Origin: Bacteroides propionicigenes
Lineage (GTDB): Bacteria > Bacteroidota > Bacteroidia > Bacteroidales > Bacteroidaceae
Length of the DNA stretch: 64,000 bases
Assembly: GCF_018390535.1 (NCBI RefSeq)
Contig: NZ_JAHBBW010000001.1
Span: 62,001 to 126,000, forward strand
Direction: 5' to 3'
The notes below the pieces were generated by a model. It did not search any database, was not told where the DNA came from, and worked only from the letters and a program-made list of their open reading frames with translations. The first letter of the stretch is position 1. Each line of letters opens with the position of its first letter. Position numbers and translations under genes: made by a program. Below, one piece after another: positions 33,747 through 42,451 of this stretch.

Positions 33747-34661
33747 TCACACCGATATGCAAAGCGTTTCTTTAGCAAGCTGCGTATCCGGAAAGACTGC
33801 GCGAGCCTCATCCAGCAATACCTGCTCATCATCATAGCGGGCCGAGAAATGACCTATCAGCAATTTCTTCACTTCCGCGTCACGGGCTATTTGCGCGGCT
33901 TGCGAGGCAGTGGTATGGAATGTTTCTTTGGCGCGCGGGGCGGCATCTTCGGCAAAAGTGGCTTCATGGAAAAGCAAATCCACCCCCTTTATCTGCTCCG
34001 TTATAGAGGGAAGATAAATCGTGTCCGAACAATAGGCATAGCGACGCGGAGCTGCCGAAGGACGGGTGAGACGGGCATTGGGTATTACCTCTCCTTCCGG
34101 TGTGACGTAGTCTGCACCGTTCTTAATGCGGTTCAGTTCGTACACCGGCACGTGGTAGAAGTCTGCCATATCACGCAGGATATGGTTGGGACGCGGCTTC
34201 TCGGCAAACAGGAACCCGCAACAAGGCAAGCGGTGACGCAAAGGAATGGTGGTCACCGTCAGCGAACGGTCTTCGTAAATCAAGGCAGCTTCTTTCGTTC
34301 CGAACTCATGGAAGAATATCTTATAAGTCATCTGATGGTTGAAGAAAGCAAGCATCGGAGTAAGAAGTTCTTCCAGTCCTTTAGGGGAATGGATATGCAA
34401 GTCCGCCGTACGTCCCAAGAGATTAAGCGTAGATATAAGTCCCAGCAACCCGAAACAGTGGTCACCATGCAGGTGGGAAATAAAGATACGGTTCAGACGC
34501 GAGAACTTGAGACGTGACTTCCTGAATTGCAGCTGTGCACCTTCACCGCAGTCTATCATAAACAATTTATCACGTAAGTTCACTACCTGCGAAGTAGGAA
34601 AATGGCGGGTGGTGGGCAATGCCGAACCGGAGCCAAGAATATGTAGTTCAAATTTCTCCAT
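33747..34661 (-). CDS. rnz: Ribonuclease Z
   Basis: This 304-residue metallo-beta-lactamase-fold nuclease trims tRNA 3' ends. The zinc motif HLHGDH is at residues 63-68, with the N-terminal LGSGSALPT and later histidine motifs (LFHEATF, LLIGHFSARY). The length fits the short bacterial form (~305). The ATG at 34661 is only 8 bases past the end of a strong promoter -7 box (34669-34676), so the message would be nearly leaderless. It lies downstream of the rpsA terminator, suggesting its own transcript. Confidence 0.95.
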   Translation of the reverse strand: MEKFELHILGSGSALPTTRHFPTSQVVNLRDKLFMIDCGEGAQLQFRKSRLKFSRLNRIFISHLHGDHCFGLLGLISTLNLLGRTADLHIHSPKGLEELLTPMLAFFNHQMTYKIFFHEFGTKEAALIYEDRSLTVTTIPLRHRLPCCGFLFAEKPRPNHILRDMADFYHVPVYELNRIKNGADYVTPEGEVIPNARLTRPSAAPRRYAYCSDTIYLPSITEQIKGVDLLFHEATFAEDAAPRAKETFHTTASQAAQIARDAEVKKLLIGHFSARYDDEQVLLDEARAVFPDTQLAKETLCISV

Positions 34662-34668
34662 GATGATG

Positions 34669-34699
34669 CAAAGATAAGGTATTCATCACAACTCCCAAA
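34669..34699 (-). promoter_or_regulatory. Promoter of rnz
   Basis: On the minus strand TTTG (complement of 34696-34699), 19 bases, then TATCTTTG (complement of 34669-34676). This is a near-perfect Bacteroides promoter. The rnz ATG begins 7 bases downstream of the box. Confidence 0.65.
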
Positions 34700-34734
34700 A
34701 AGAAAGGGTACTTGTGTTTATCACAAGTACCCTT
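34697..34734 (-). terminator. rpsA terminator
   Basis: Perfect 13-bp stem (34704-34716 with 34722-34734, arm AAGGGTACTTGTG), 5-base loop, followed on the minus strand by a CTTTTT run. The T-run abuts the rnz -33 element. Confidence 0.85.
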
Positions 34735-34758
34735 CATCTTATTTATATATAGAAGTAA

Positions 34759-36552
34759 TTACTTCTTTCCGGCTTCCATTTGCTCTTTCAAAGCTGCCAG
34801 AGCATCGATGTCACCCAGAGTTGTAGAAGCGGCCTGGTTTTGGATTGAGGCGGGAGCTTCTTCTCTCTTACCGGTAGACTTCTTAGCTGCCTTCTTCTCA
34901 GCTCTTTCTTCCGCCTTGGCTACATCTTCGAAGATACGGCTGTGAGACAGGATGATACGCTTAGCGTCCTTGTTGAACTCGATAACTTTGAATTCGAGTT
35001 TCTCGTCCAACTGAGCTTGTGAGCCATCTTCCTTAACGAGGTGTTTCGGAGTAGCGAAACCTTCTACACCATAAGGCAGAGCAACTACTGCACCCTTATC
35101 CAACATTTCGATGATAGTACCTTCGTGTACTGAACCTACTGTAAATACAGTTTCGAATACATCCCAGGGATTCTCTTCGAGCTGCTTGTGACCCAAGCTC
35201 AAACGACGGTTTTCTTTGTCGATTTCCAGAACCTGTACGTCGATGTCTGCACCAATCTGAGTGAATTCAGAAGGATGTTTAACCTTCTTAGTCCAAGACA
35301 GGTCAGAGATGTGAATCAATCCGTCAACACCTTCTTCGATTTCTACGAATACACCGAAGTTAGTGAAGTTGCGAACCTTAGCTGTGTGCTTAGAAGCGAT
35401 AGGATATTTTTCTTCGATAGTTTCCCAAGGATCAGCTTTCAGCTGCTTGATACCCAAAGACATCTTACGTTCTTCGCGGTCCAAAGTCAGAACTACTGCT
35501 TCAACTTCGTCACCTACCTTCATGAAGTCTTGTGCAGAACGCAAGTGTTGTGACCAAGACATTTCAGATACGTGAATCAAACCTTCAACGCCCGGAGCGA
35601 TTTCGATGAATGCACCGTAGTCAGCCATAACGACTACTTTGCCCTTCACGTGGTCGCCTACCTTCAAGTTCGGGTCGAGAGCGTCCCAAGGATGCGGAGT
35701 AAGCTGTTTCAAGCCGAGAGCGATACGCTTCTTCTCATCGTCGAAGTCAAGGATAACAACGTTGAGCTTCTGGTCGAGTTCAACCACTTCTTTCGGATCG
35801 CTAACGCGGCCCCAAGAAAGGTCTGTGATGTGAATCAAACCGTCTACGCCGCCCAGGTCGATAAATACGCCATAGGAAGTGATATTCTTAACGGTACCTT
35901 CGAGAACTTGTCCTTTTTCGAGTTTACCGATGATTTCTTTCTTCTGTTGTTCCAGTTCAGCTTCGATAAGAGCCTTGTGAGATACAACGACATTCTTGAA
36001 TTCCTGATTGATTTTAACAACCTTGAATTCCATAGTTTTGCCAACGAATACATCGTAGTCGCGGATAGGCTTAACGTCGATTTGAGAACCCGGCAAGAAT
36101 GCTTCGATACCGAATACGTCAACAATCATACCACCCTTAGTGCGGCACTTGATGTAACCCTTGATAATTTCTTCATTTTCCAAAGCTGCGTTAACGCGAT
36201 CCCAAGAACGGGTAGCACGAGCTTTGCGGTGAGACAGAACCAACTGTCCTTTTTTGTCTTCCTGATTTTCGATGTATACTTCTACAGTATCACCAATTTT
36301 CAAATCAGGATTGTAGCGGAATTCATTCAAAGGAATGATACCGTCTGATTTGTAACCGATGTTCACAACTACTTCACGCTTGTTCATTGCGATTACGGTT
36401 CCGTCAACTACCTCGCGGTCGTTAACTTTGTTCAGCGTGTTGTCATACGCTTGTTCCAGTTCTTCGTGGCTTGCACTGGCTACTGATTCGCCGTTTTCGT
36501 AAGCATCCCAGTTGAAGTCTTCAATGGGAGCGACATTTTTTAAATTTTCCAT
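34759..36552 (-). CDS. rpsA: 30S ribosomal protein S1
   Basis: This 597-residue RNA-binding protein has six S1 (OB-fold) repeats. Each is recognisable by the VxxGVFVEI/GLIHxSDLSW pattern (for example YGVFIDLGGVDGLIHITDLSW, YGAFIEIAPGVEGLIHVSEMSW, FGVFVEIEEGVDGLIHISDLSW). S1 helps mRNA bind the 30S subunit, and in Bacteroidota, where Shine-Dalgarno use is weak, it is likely important for initiation. The C-terminal ~45 residues are a Lys/Ala/Glu-rich tail (AEERAEKKAAKKSTGKREE). It has a strong promoter (36619-36649) and terminator, so it forms a single-gene unit. Confidence 0.97.
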   Translation of the reverse strand: MENLKNVAPIEDFNWDAYENGESVASASHEELEQAYDNTLNKVNDREVVDGTVIAMNKREVVVNIGYKSDGIIPLNEFRYNPDLKIGDTVEVYIENQEDKKGQLVLSHRKARATRSWDRVNAALENEEIIKGYIKCRTKGGMIVDVFGIEAFLPGSQIDVKPIRDYDVFVGKTMEFKVVKINQEFKNVVVSHKALIEAELEQQKKEIIGKLEKGQVLEGTVKNITSYGVFIDLGGVDGLIHITDLSWGRVSDPKEVVELDQKLNVVILDFDDEKKRIALGLKQLTPHPWDALDPNLKVGDHVKGKVVVMADYGAFIEIAPGVEGLIHVSEMSWSQHLRSAQDFMKVGDEVEAVVLTLDREERKMSLGIKQLKADPWETIEEKYPIASKHTAKVRNFTNFGVFVEIEEGVDGLIHISDLSWTKKVKHPSEFTQIGADIDVQVLEIDKENRRLSLGHKQLEENPWDVFETVFTVGSVHEGTIIEMLDKGAVVALPYGVEGFATPKHLVKEDGSQAQLDEKLEFKVIEFNKDAKRIILSHSRIFEDVAKAEERAEKKAAKKSTGKREEAPASIQNQAASTTLGDIDALAALKEQMEAGKK

Positions 36553-36618
36553 TAATAAATAAATTGTTTAACTCGTTAATTAAGTGAGACTTTATGTTTA
36601 CTCATATTAAATCGGGCG

Positions 36619-36649
36619 CAAAGATAGGAGTATTTTCTTGAATGACAAA
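36619..36649 (-). promoter_or_regulatory. Promoter of rpsA
   Basis: On the minus strand TTTG (complement of 36646-36649), 19 bases, then TATCTTTG (complement of 36619-36626). This matches the Bacteroides consensus closely. Leader length is about 60 bases. Confidence 0.7.
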
Positions 36650-36712
36650 AAGTTCTTTCTGAAAATATCCGTTCTTTACGCCCGATTTCCAAAGATTTAT
36701 ACCTTATATATA

Positions 36713-37540
36713 TTAGGAATTCTCTTTGATATATGCCAAAGCCGCTCCGATAGCCGTGCGATATTCCGCATAGGGAGGGATGTGGAAACGGACATGGTAG
36801 ATGCTTTCCATTTTAGGAAATACCTCCCGGCACTGCGGCAGTTGGGTAAGATTGCCTATCAGAACAAAGTCCTTTACCGGACTGTTCAAAGCGGAAAGGA
36901 CAGCCGCACCGCCTATCGTCTGGAGTACGGTATAAATGATGCCGCAGGCTATGTCTTCCTGCGAAGCGTTACTGTCGGCTTTTCCGAATAATGAGGCAGT
37001 AGCGGACACAGGTAAATCGGGCAATGCGTTATTACAGATGTCACCGATTTGCAGATTGACACGGGTCACATCACCCTTTGCCGCCAAATCGGCCACCTGA
37101 TGAATATCGTGCGTCTTGAGCAACAAGCGCGAAAGTCCTTGCAAAGTTCCTCCGCCGATGCCCATACCGCCGATATGCTGGATTTCATCCCCGTTGATTT
37201 TCACAAAGGATGTACCTGTTCCCATGCTGACAACCATCAATTGGTCTATGTCCGTAGCATGGCGCGCACCCAGCCCGTTGGCTATGAACTCATCCGTCTT
37301 GCGAGTGGGAAGCCCGTAAAGCGGACTGTCCACAAATGCACTGCCCACACCGGTCAGCATCACCTGCTCCACATCAGACAACTGAATTCCGTTATCATAG
37401 ATATACTTGCCGAACGCTCCGAATAGGGAAGTCACCGGGTCTGCCGCCGTTATGAACATCGGAGACTGTATCTGCCCCTTATTGATTCCAACGATTTTAG
37501 TGGTACTTCCACCTACGTCTATACCTATTACGATTCCCAT
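36713..37540 (-). CDS. Type II pantothenate kinase
   Basis: This ~275-residue kinase is of the acetate-kinase/actin superfamily: phosphate-1 loop IGIDVGGSTTKIVG, phosphate-2 region SMGTGTSFVKI, and the GGMGIGGGTLQGLSRLL adenosine/glycine loop typical of type II PanK (CoaW of Staphylococcus aureus, eukaryotic PanK). The ATG at 37540 (MGIVIGIDVGGS) is preferred over an in-frame start at 37618, because a -7 box lies at 37559-37566, between the two. It is unrelated in fold class to CoaX at 17739, so this genome appears to hold two pantothenate-kinase types. Activity on another small substrate is possible. Confidence 0.85.
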   Translation of the reverse strand: MGIVIGIDVGGSTTKIVGINKGQIQSPMFITAADPVTSLFGAFGKYIYDNGIQLSDVEQVMLTGVGSAFVDSPLYGLPTRKTDEFIANGLGARHATDIDQLMVVSMGTGTSFVKINGDEIQHIGGMGIGGGTLQGLSRLLLKTHDIHQVADLAAKGDVTRVNLQIGDICNNALPDLPVSATASLFGKADSNASQEDIACGIIYTVLQTIGGAAVLSALNSPVKDFVLIGNLTQLPQCREVFPKMESIYHVRFHIPPYAEYRTAIGAALAYIKENS

Positions 37541-37558
37541 AACCTTAAATTTTTGCGA

Positions 37559-37566
37559 CAAAGATA
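37559..37566 (-). promoter_or_regulatory. Candidate -7 box for the type II pantothenate kinase gene
   Basis: On the minus strand this reads TATCTTTG, 18 bases before the chosen ATG. No clear -33 element. Confidence 0.5.
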
Positions 37567-37598
37567 AAGTATAAATTCCTATAATCTCCCATTTCTGT

Positions 37599-39842
37599 TT
37601 ACCTATTGAATAACTCAAACGTAAACTTGACTCCTACTTCCTGATACTTCCAGTTTGCAAAGCTCGCAAAAACGCCAAAGTCGAAGATATGCGTACCGAT
37701 GCCATATCCGACTTCAAGATAGGGATTCAAGTGAGGAACAACCAAAGCATTCAGATACAAACGCTCATTCAGTACATACTGGGTATACTTCTTCAAGTGA
37801 CGCAGCAAGAGGAAGGGCGCTTCGTACGTGAAATGCCCGCGAACATACTTACGGGACGAGTTGTACCAGCGTCCGTCGAGCAACTGGAATACTCCGCCGA
37901 TTTCATCATTCCAACCGACAGGAAGATTGGAGCGTGCCAAATTGGCGAAATCCACAAAATAGAGTTCCTTCTGATTCGTAAAAGCTCCCCAACCAAAGCG
38001 GTAATAAATGTCGCGCATCAACCCCAAGGGAATGTTGTGCTGAAAATCCACTTCTATGCGTTCGTACTTTCCGGTGCTGTTCATAATTCCGCTGATTCCG
38101 CGTTCCCAGTCCACAGAAACTGTAGGATATTTGGAATGAAGATTAATTTTACGATCACCACTCATGTAATAATACTGACCGGGAGTCCACGTGACTCGTA
38201 CACGAGGTGCAAAGCTGTTATAACTGTGACGGAACTTTTTCAGAATTGAAGGGTCAAAACCCGGATAAATGGGCGAGATGCCTGTTGACATCACATTCGG
38301 AGTATCGGGATAGACAAGAACAAACTTTGAACGCTCCACTTCCGTACGCCGATGCAAAGAAAGTCCCACGTCCAAGGTCAGCCCGTTTACAATCTCCCAG
38401 CTATGGCGTATCTGTAAATATAAATCCTTGAAATAATCCAAATGAATCTGGTCAAAATCGAAGATGCTGTCGGGAATAGCTTTCAGGTCATCCAGCACAT
38501 CACTGCTATAAATACGGTTACCATTACCCACACTGACGTGCAGGGCCGCGCGTTTGCGAGGCCAGTAATCGAAATCAGAATTGATTGACCAATAAAACTC
38601 TTTCCGCTTGAAGTTATAACCTAACTTGGGGACGACACGCAACAAGCGATCTCCCGTAAACAAACGGTTGTATTTAAACTCCTGGCGATAGGAGAAACCG
38701 TTGCTACCGCTATAACTTAACAACAAAGGGTTGATGATAGGCGAGCAACGCACACTTCCCATCTTGGCAAGGTCTACGGTATACCGGCTGACCAACGCAT
38801 CCCCTATCTGCCCCCAAAACTCCAGCCGCTTGTTTTTGGGCTTCCGCTTATAAAGAAGTGTATCACGGCGCAAAAAGAAATCCTCATACAACTTCTGCTC
38901 ATGCGAAGTCAACGGAATGGGACGCAAAGTATTGAAATAGGCCGTGTCACGCTGATAGGCGTTCGTATCCGTCAAAAGGGTATAAGACTCGGACAAATCG
39001 TATTTGCTCTTAAGCCTATTCCGCTTGACTGCAGCTGCAGGAGCATGCTGACGAATATCTTTATAGTTGAGCATTGCCGTATAGCTGCCGTCCACCACAT
39101 TACCCAGCAAACGGAAAGTGGCATCGACATTGAAATGAACGGGCAAGAACTCGTCGCTGCTTCCCACCTTGCCCAACTTCACCAGATTATTAAAGCGAAG
39201 CAATTCGGAACGCCCCGAAAAACGTATTTCACGCACGCTCCATACGTTATCACTGACAATCATATAGCCACCCACAAGCTGAAAACTCTTACTCTTCGGC
39301 ATAAAACGAATACGAAACTCACGGTTATGCACTTCACCCATTATGGAGTCTACATAATAAGTGTAGTACTTCTTGGCATTGGCTGCCAACGGAGACAGAA
39401 GTTTATCATATAATAAGGTGGAAGAATAAATGTTGATGTGGAAGTATTCGAGCAAACGACCGTCCAACTCCCAAAGTTCGGAGGTAGTACCTACACTTGC
39501 CTTCACCTTCTGGTCGTAAATATCAGGGGCGGTATAGTGCAGTTCGCTGTGTGTTTCCATCATATACTCCCGCACGCCTTTCTTCATGCGAAACATGGAA
39601 GGGATAAAGCGAAGCAAACGATTCTTCTTACGGATATTCGCCCAACCCTTTATATAGAGCTCCGCCTTATACTCATCGACAATGCGCTCATAAAAAGGCG
39701 CAAAGAAGATGACTTTGTCCATAATGGAATCCGCATAAGCTCTCTGCCCTGCATACGACCGGGGAACAGCTGTAGCACCCGCCTTCTGCAAACTTGCACA
39801 CAAGAGACAGACTCCTATCCATATGCATATTAGATGTTTCAA
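37599..39842 (-). CDS. DUF5686 outer-membrane protein
   Basis: This ~747-residue protein matches my recollection of DUF5686. The N-terminal part (IMDKVIFFAPFYERIVDEYKAELYIKG) precedes a long C-terminal region of alternating aromatic strands (YLQIRHSWEIVNGLTLDVGLSLHRRT; FEAPFLLLRHLKKYTQYVLNERL), which is consistent with a beta-barrel. The frame is open to a GTG at 39896, but a -7 box lies at 39867-39874. The TTG at 39842 gives a clean signal peptide (KHLICIWIGVCLLCASLQKAGA), so I placed the start there. The function is unknown. Related proteins elsewhere carry a carboxypeptidase-like regulatory domain, which is missing here. Confidence 0.75.
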   Translation of the reverse strand: MKHLICIWIGVCLLCASLQKAGATAVPRSYAGQRAYADSIMDKVIFFAPFYERIVDEYKAELYIKGWANIRKKNRLLRFIPSMFRMKKGVREYMMETHSELHYTAPDIYDQKVKASVGTTSELWELDGRLLEYFHINIYSSTLLYDKLLSPLAANAKKYYTYYVDSIMGEVHNREFRIRFMPKSKSFQLVGGYMIVSDNVWSVREIRFSGRSELLRFNNLVKLGKVGSSDEFLPVHFNVDATFRLLGNVVDGSYTAMLNYKDIRQHAPAAAVKRNRLKSKYDLSESYTLLTDTNAYQRDTAYFNTLRPIPLTSHEQKLYEDFFLRRDTLLYKRKPKNKRLEFWGQIGDALVSRYTVDLAKMGSVRCSPIINPLLLSYSGSNGFSYRQEFKYNRLFTGDRLLRVVPKLGYNFKRKEFYWSINSDFDYWPRKRAALHVSVGNGNRIYSSDVLDDLKAIPDSIFDFDQIHLDYFKDLYLQIRHSWEIVNGLTLDVGLSLHRRTEVERSKFVLVYPDTPNVMSTGISPIYPGFDPSILKKFRHSYNSFAPRVRVTWTPGQYYYMSGDRKINLHSKYPTVSVDWERGISGIMNSTGKYERIEVDFQHNIPLGLMRDIYYRFGWGAFTNQKELYFVDFANLARSNLPVGWNDEIGGVFQLLDGRWYNSSRKYVRGHFTYEAPFLLLRHLKKYTQYVLNERLYLNALVVPHLNPYLEVGYGIGTHIFDFGVFASFANWKYQEVGVKFTFELFNR

Positions 39843-39866
39843 CCGCAATATCGTCTTATGTGGGAA

Positions 39867-39874
39867 CAAATATA
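39867..39874 (-). promoter_or_regulatory. Candidate -7 box for the DUF5686 gene
   Basis: On the minus strand this reads TATATTTG, 24 bases before the proposed TTG start at 39842. It decides between that start and the upstream GTG. Confidence 0.4.
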
Positions 39875-39969
39875 GAAAAAAAGTAATAACTTCCACTTAA
39901 ATTCTATTTTCATTTTACGAAGCTAAAAAAGGCCCTAAAAAGCATAATTTCGAAGCACACCCCTCTTTT

Positions 39970-40035
39970 TTAGGGGGTAATTCTTCAAAAAACATATAAA
40001 AATCCAAGATTACCCCCTAAAGAATAGGGGGTAAT
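39970..40035. promoter_or_regulatory. Three-box operator-like element upstream of glnN
   Basis: The box TTAGGGGGTAAT (39970-39981) is repeated in perfect inverted orientation at 40009-40020 and again directly at 40025-40035 (TAGGGGGTAAT). The direct copies are each followed by a near-identical A-rich stretch ending ACATATAA. The promoter-proximal box occupies the place expected of the -33 element. This looks like a binding site for a nitrogen-responsive or other regulator; the protein is unknown. Confidence 0.65.
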
Positions 40036-40049
40036 TCAGAAAAAACATA

Positions 40050-40057
40050 TAATTTTG
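40050..40057 (+). promoter_or_regulatory. -7 box of glnN
   Basis: TAATTTTG matches TAnnTTTG, 32 bases before the glnN ATG. No TTTG occurs at -33; a TAGGGGGTAAT box lies there instead, suggesting activator dependence. Confidence 0.6.
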
Positions 40058-40088
40058 CACCCAACAACCAACAAAAGAAGAGACTAAT

Positions 40089-42278
40089 ATGTCAAAAATG
40101 AGATTTTTTGCTTTGCAAGAGCTCGCCAATCGTCGCCCTCTTGAAGTCATCACCCCTTCAAACAAGTTGTCCGATTACTACGGCAGCCACGTTTTCGACC
40201 GTAAAAAGATGCAGGAATACCTGCCTAAAGAAGCTTTCAAAGCCGTTACAGACGCTATTGAAAAAGGCACTCCCATCAGCCGGGAAATGGCCGACTTAAT
40301 AGCAAACGGAATGAAAAGCTGGGCCAAGTCCCTGAATGTTACTCACTACACGCATTGGTTCCAACCCCTGACGGACGGAACAGCCGAAAAACATGACGGC
40401 TTCATCGAGTTCGGAGAAGACGGAGATGTCATTGAACGTTTTTCCGGGAAATTGCTTATCCAGCAGGAACCGGACGCCTCTTCTTTCCCCAACGGTGGTA
40501 TCCGTAATACATTCGAAGCACGCGGATATACGGCATGGGACGTGTCTTCACCGGCCTTCGTCGTGGAAACCACGCTTTGTATTCCAACCATTTTCATCTC
40601 TTATACCGGTGAGGCGCTGGACTATAAAACTCCCTTGCTCAAAGCACTCGCAGCAGTAGACAAAGCAGCGACGGACGTCTGCCAGCTTTTTGACAAAAAC
40701 ATAACACGCGTATATACCAATTTGGGCTGGGAACAGGAATATTTCCTCGTAGACTCCGCACTCTACAACGCACGTCCGGATTTATGTCTGACAGGACGTA
40801 CATTAATGGGGCACTCGTCAGCCAAAGACCAACAGTTGGAAGACCACTATTTCGGTTCTATCCCACCACGTGTGACAGCTTTTATGAAAGAGCTGGAAAT
40901 AGAATGCCACAAACTGGGCATCCCCGTCAAAACACGCCACAACGAGGTAGCCCCCAACCAATTTGAGTTGGCTCCCATCTTTGAAAACGCCAATCTCGCC
41001 AATGACCACAACCAGTTGGTTATGGACTTGATGAAACGCATTGCCCGCAAACACAACTTCGCCGTACTACTGCACGAGAAACCATACAGCGGCGTGAACG
41101 GTTCGGGTAAACACAACAACTGGTCGCTTTGCACTGATACGGGAATAAATCTCTTTGCTCCGGGGAAAAACCCGAAAGGTAATATGTTATTCCTTACATT
41201 CCTTGTGAATGTACTGATGATGGTATATAAAAACCAAGACCTGCTTCGCGCTTCCATTGCAAGTGCGGGAAACAGCTATCGTCTGGGTGCCAATGAAGCT
41301 CCTCCCGCTATTTTGTCCATTTTTTTGGGTAAGCAATTATCTTCTATCCTCGACGAAATAGCCCGTCAGGTAAGCAACAGCAAAATGACAGCCGAAGAAA
41401 AGACGACTCTTAAACTGGGTATCGGACGTATTCCTGAGATACTATTGGATACGACAGACCGTAACCGTACCTCCCCCTTCGCTTTCACCGGCAATCGCTT
41501 TGAGTTCCGCGCCGCCGGCTCATCTGCCAACTGCGCAGCTGCCATGATTGCCATCAATGCAGCAATGGCCAATCAGCTGAACGAGTTCAAAGTTTCCATT
41601 GAAAAACTAATGGAAGAAGGTGTCGGCAAGGATGAAGCCATCTTCCGCATATTGAAAGAAACCATCATCGCTTCCGAACCTATCCGGTTTGAAGGAGACG
41701 GTTATTCCGAGCAATGGAAACAAGAAGCTGCCACCCGCGGATTGACAAACATCTGCCATGTGCCGGAAGCCCTGATGCGCTATATGGACAATCAAGCCCG
41801 CTCCGTACTTATCGGTGAACGTATCTTCAATGAAACTGAATTAGCCTGTCGCCTTGAAGTAGAGTTAGAAAAATACACCATGAAGGTGCAAATTGAAAGC
41901 CGTGTTTTGGGCGACCTTGCCATTAACCATATCGTTCCGACTGCGGTCATTTATCAGAACCGCTTACTGGAAAATCTGCGAGGACTACGCGAGATATTCC
42001 CCCCCGAAGAATATGAAATTCTTAGCGCTGACCGCAAAGAACTGATACGTGAAATATCTCACCGCGTGACAGCTATCAAGATGCAGGTACGCGAAATGAC
42101 GGAAGCACGCAAAGTAGCCAATCATATGGACAATTATAAAGACAAAGCCTTTGCATACGAAGAAACTGTACGTCCGTATCTGGAAAGTATTCGTGAACAT
42201 ATTGACAATCTTGAAATGGAAATAGACGATGAGATATGGCCATTGCCGAAATACAGGGAACTGTTATTCACTAAATGA
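40089..42278 (+). CDS. glnN: Glutamine synthetase type III
   Basis: This 729-residue enzyme makes glutamine from glutamate, ammonia and ATP, the main ammonia-assimilation step in Bacteroides. Type III hallmarks are the large size and the motifs TRHNEVAPNQFELAPIFE, HEKPYSGVNGSGKHNNWSL (ATP and metal site) and NRTSPFAFTGNRFEFR. The N-terminal ~120 residues and the C-terminal helical ~170 residues are typical additions over GS type I. The gene has a distinctive three-box promoter and its own hairpin terminator, and a Crp/Fnr-type regulator gene follows on the same strand from a separate promoter. No GlnB or GlnK gene is visible. Confidence 0.97.
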   Translation: MSKMRFFALQELANRRPLEVITPSNKLSDYYGSHVFDRKKMQEYLPKEAFKAVTDAIEKGTPISREMADLIANGMKSWAKSLNVTHYTHWFQPLTDGTAEKHDGFIEFGEDGDVIERFSGKLLIQQEPDASSFPNGGIRNTFEARGYTAWDVSSPAFVVETTLCIPTIFISYTGEALDYKTPLLKALAAVDKAATDVCQLFDKNITRVYTNLGWEQEYFLVDSALYNARPDLCLTGRTLMGHSSAKDQQLEDHYFGSIPPRVTAFMKELEIECHKLGIPVKTRHNEVAPNQFELAPIFENANLANDHNQLVMDLMKRIARKHNFAVLLHEKPYSGVNGSGKHNNWSLCTDTGINLFAPGKNPKGNMLFLTFLVNVLMMVYKNQDLLRASIASAGNSYRLGANEAPPAILSIFLGKQLSSILDEIARQVSNSKMTAEEKTTLKLGIGRIPEILLDTTDRNRTSPFAFTGNRFEFRAAGSSANCAAAMIAINAAMANQLNEFKVSIEKLMEEGVGKDEAIFRILKETIIASEPIRFEGDGYSEQWKQEAATRGLTNICHVPEALMRYMDNQARSVLIGERIFNETELACRLEVELEKYTMKVQIESRVLGDLAINHIVPTAVIYQNRLLENLRGLREIFPPEEYEILSADRKELIREISHRVTAIKMQVREMTEARKVANHMDNYKDKAFAYEETVRPYLESIREHIDNLEMEIDDEIWPLPKYRELLFTK

Positions 42279-42305
42279 TAATTTAGCGGCTTTGCCGCTA
42301 AATTA
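42279..42305. terminator. glnN terminator hairpin
   Basis: Perfect 12-bp stem (42279-42290 with 42294-42305, arm TAATTTAGCGGC) with a 3-base loop, starting right at the glnN stop. No long T-run follows. Confidence 0.65.
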
Positions 42306-42308
42306 ATT

Positions 42309-42360
42309 ATGAATGATGAATTGGCGGTACTGTCATGCCGAATAACAATTCATCATTCAT
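42309..42360. repeat. Inverted repeat between glnN and the Crp/Fnr gene
   Basis: Perfect 15-base arms (42309-42323, ATGAATGATGAATTG, and 42346-42360) around a 22-base centre that itself starts GGC and ends GCC. It could be a second terminator or a mobile-type palindrome. Confidence 0.6.
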
Positions 42361-42385
42361 AAGCCCTTTATTGCAATTTTTTGAT

Positions 42386-42424
42386 ACAAATGTGCCGTTT
42401 TTAATTTTTTCTTTTTACATTTGT
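42386..42424. promoter_or_regulatory. Promoter and dyad of the Crp/Fnr gene
   Basis: The -7 box TACATTTG lies at 42416-42423, 28 bases before the ATG. It is overlapped by an inverted pair ACAAATGT (42386-42393) and ACATTTGT (42417-42424), spaced like a possible autoregulatory site. Confidence 0.45.
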
Positions 42425-42451
42425 GCTGTACAACACAGTTTTGCAGCATTT

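Noticed and set aside
42335..42451. N-terminal extension of the Crp/Fnr regulator
   Set aside because: It would begin upstream of the -7 box at 42416 and runs through the inverted repeat; the ATG at 42452 gives the normal family length.
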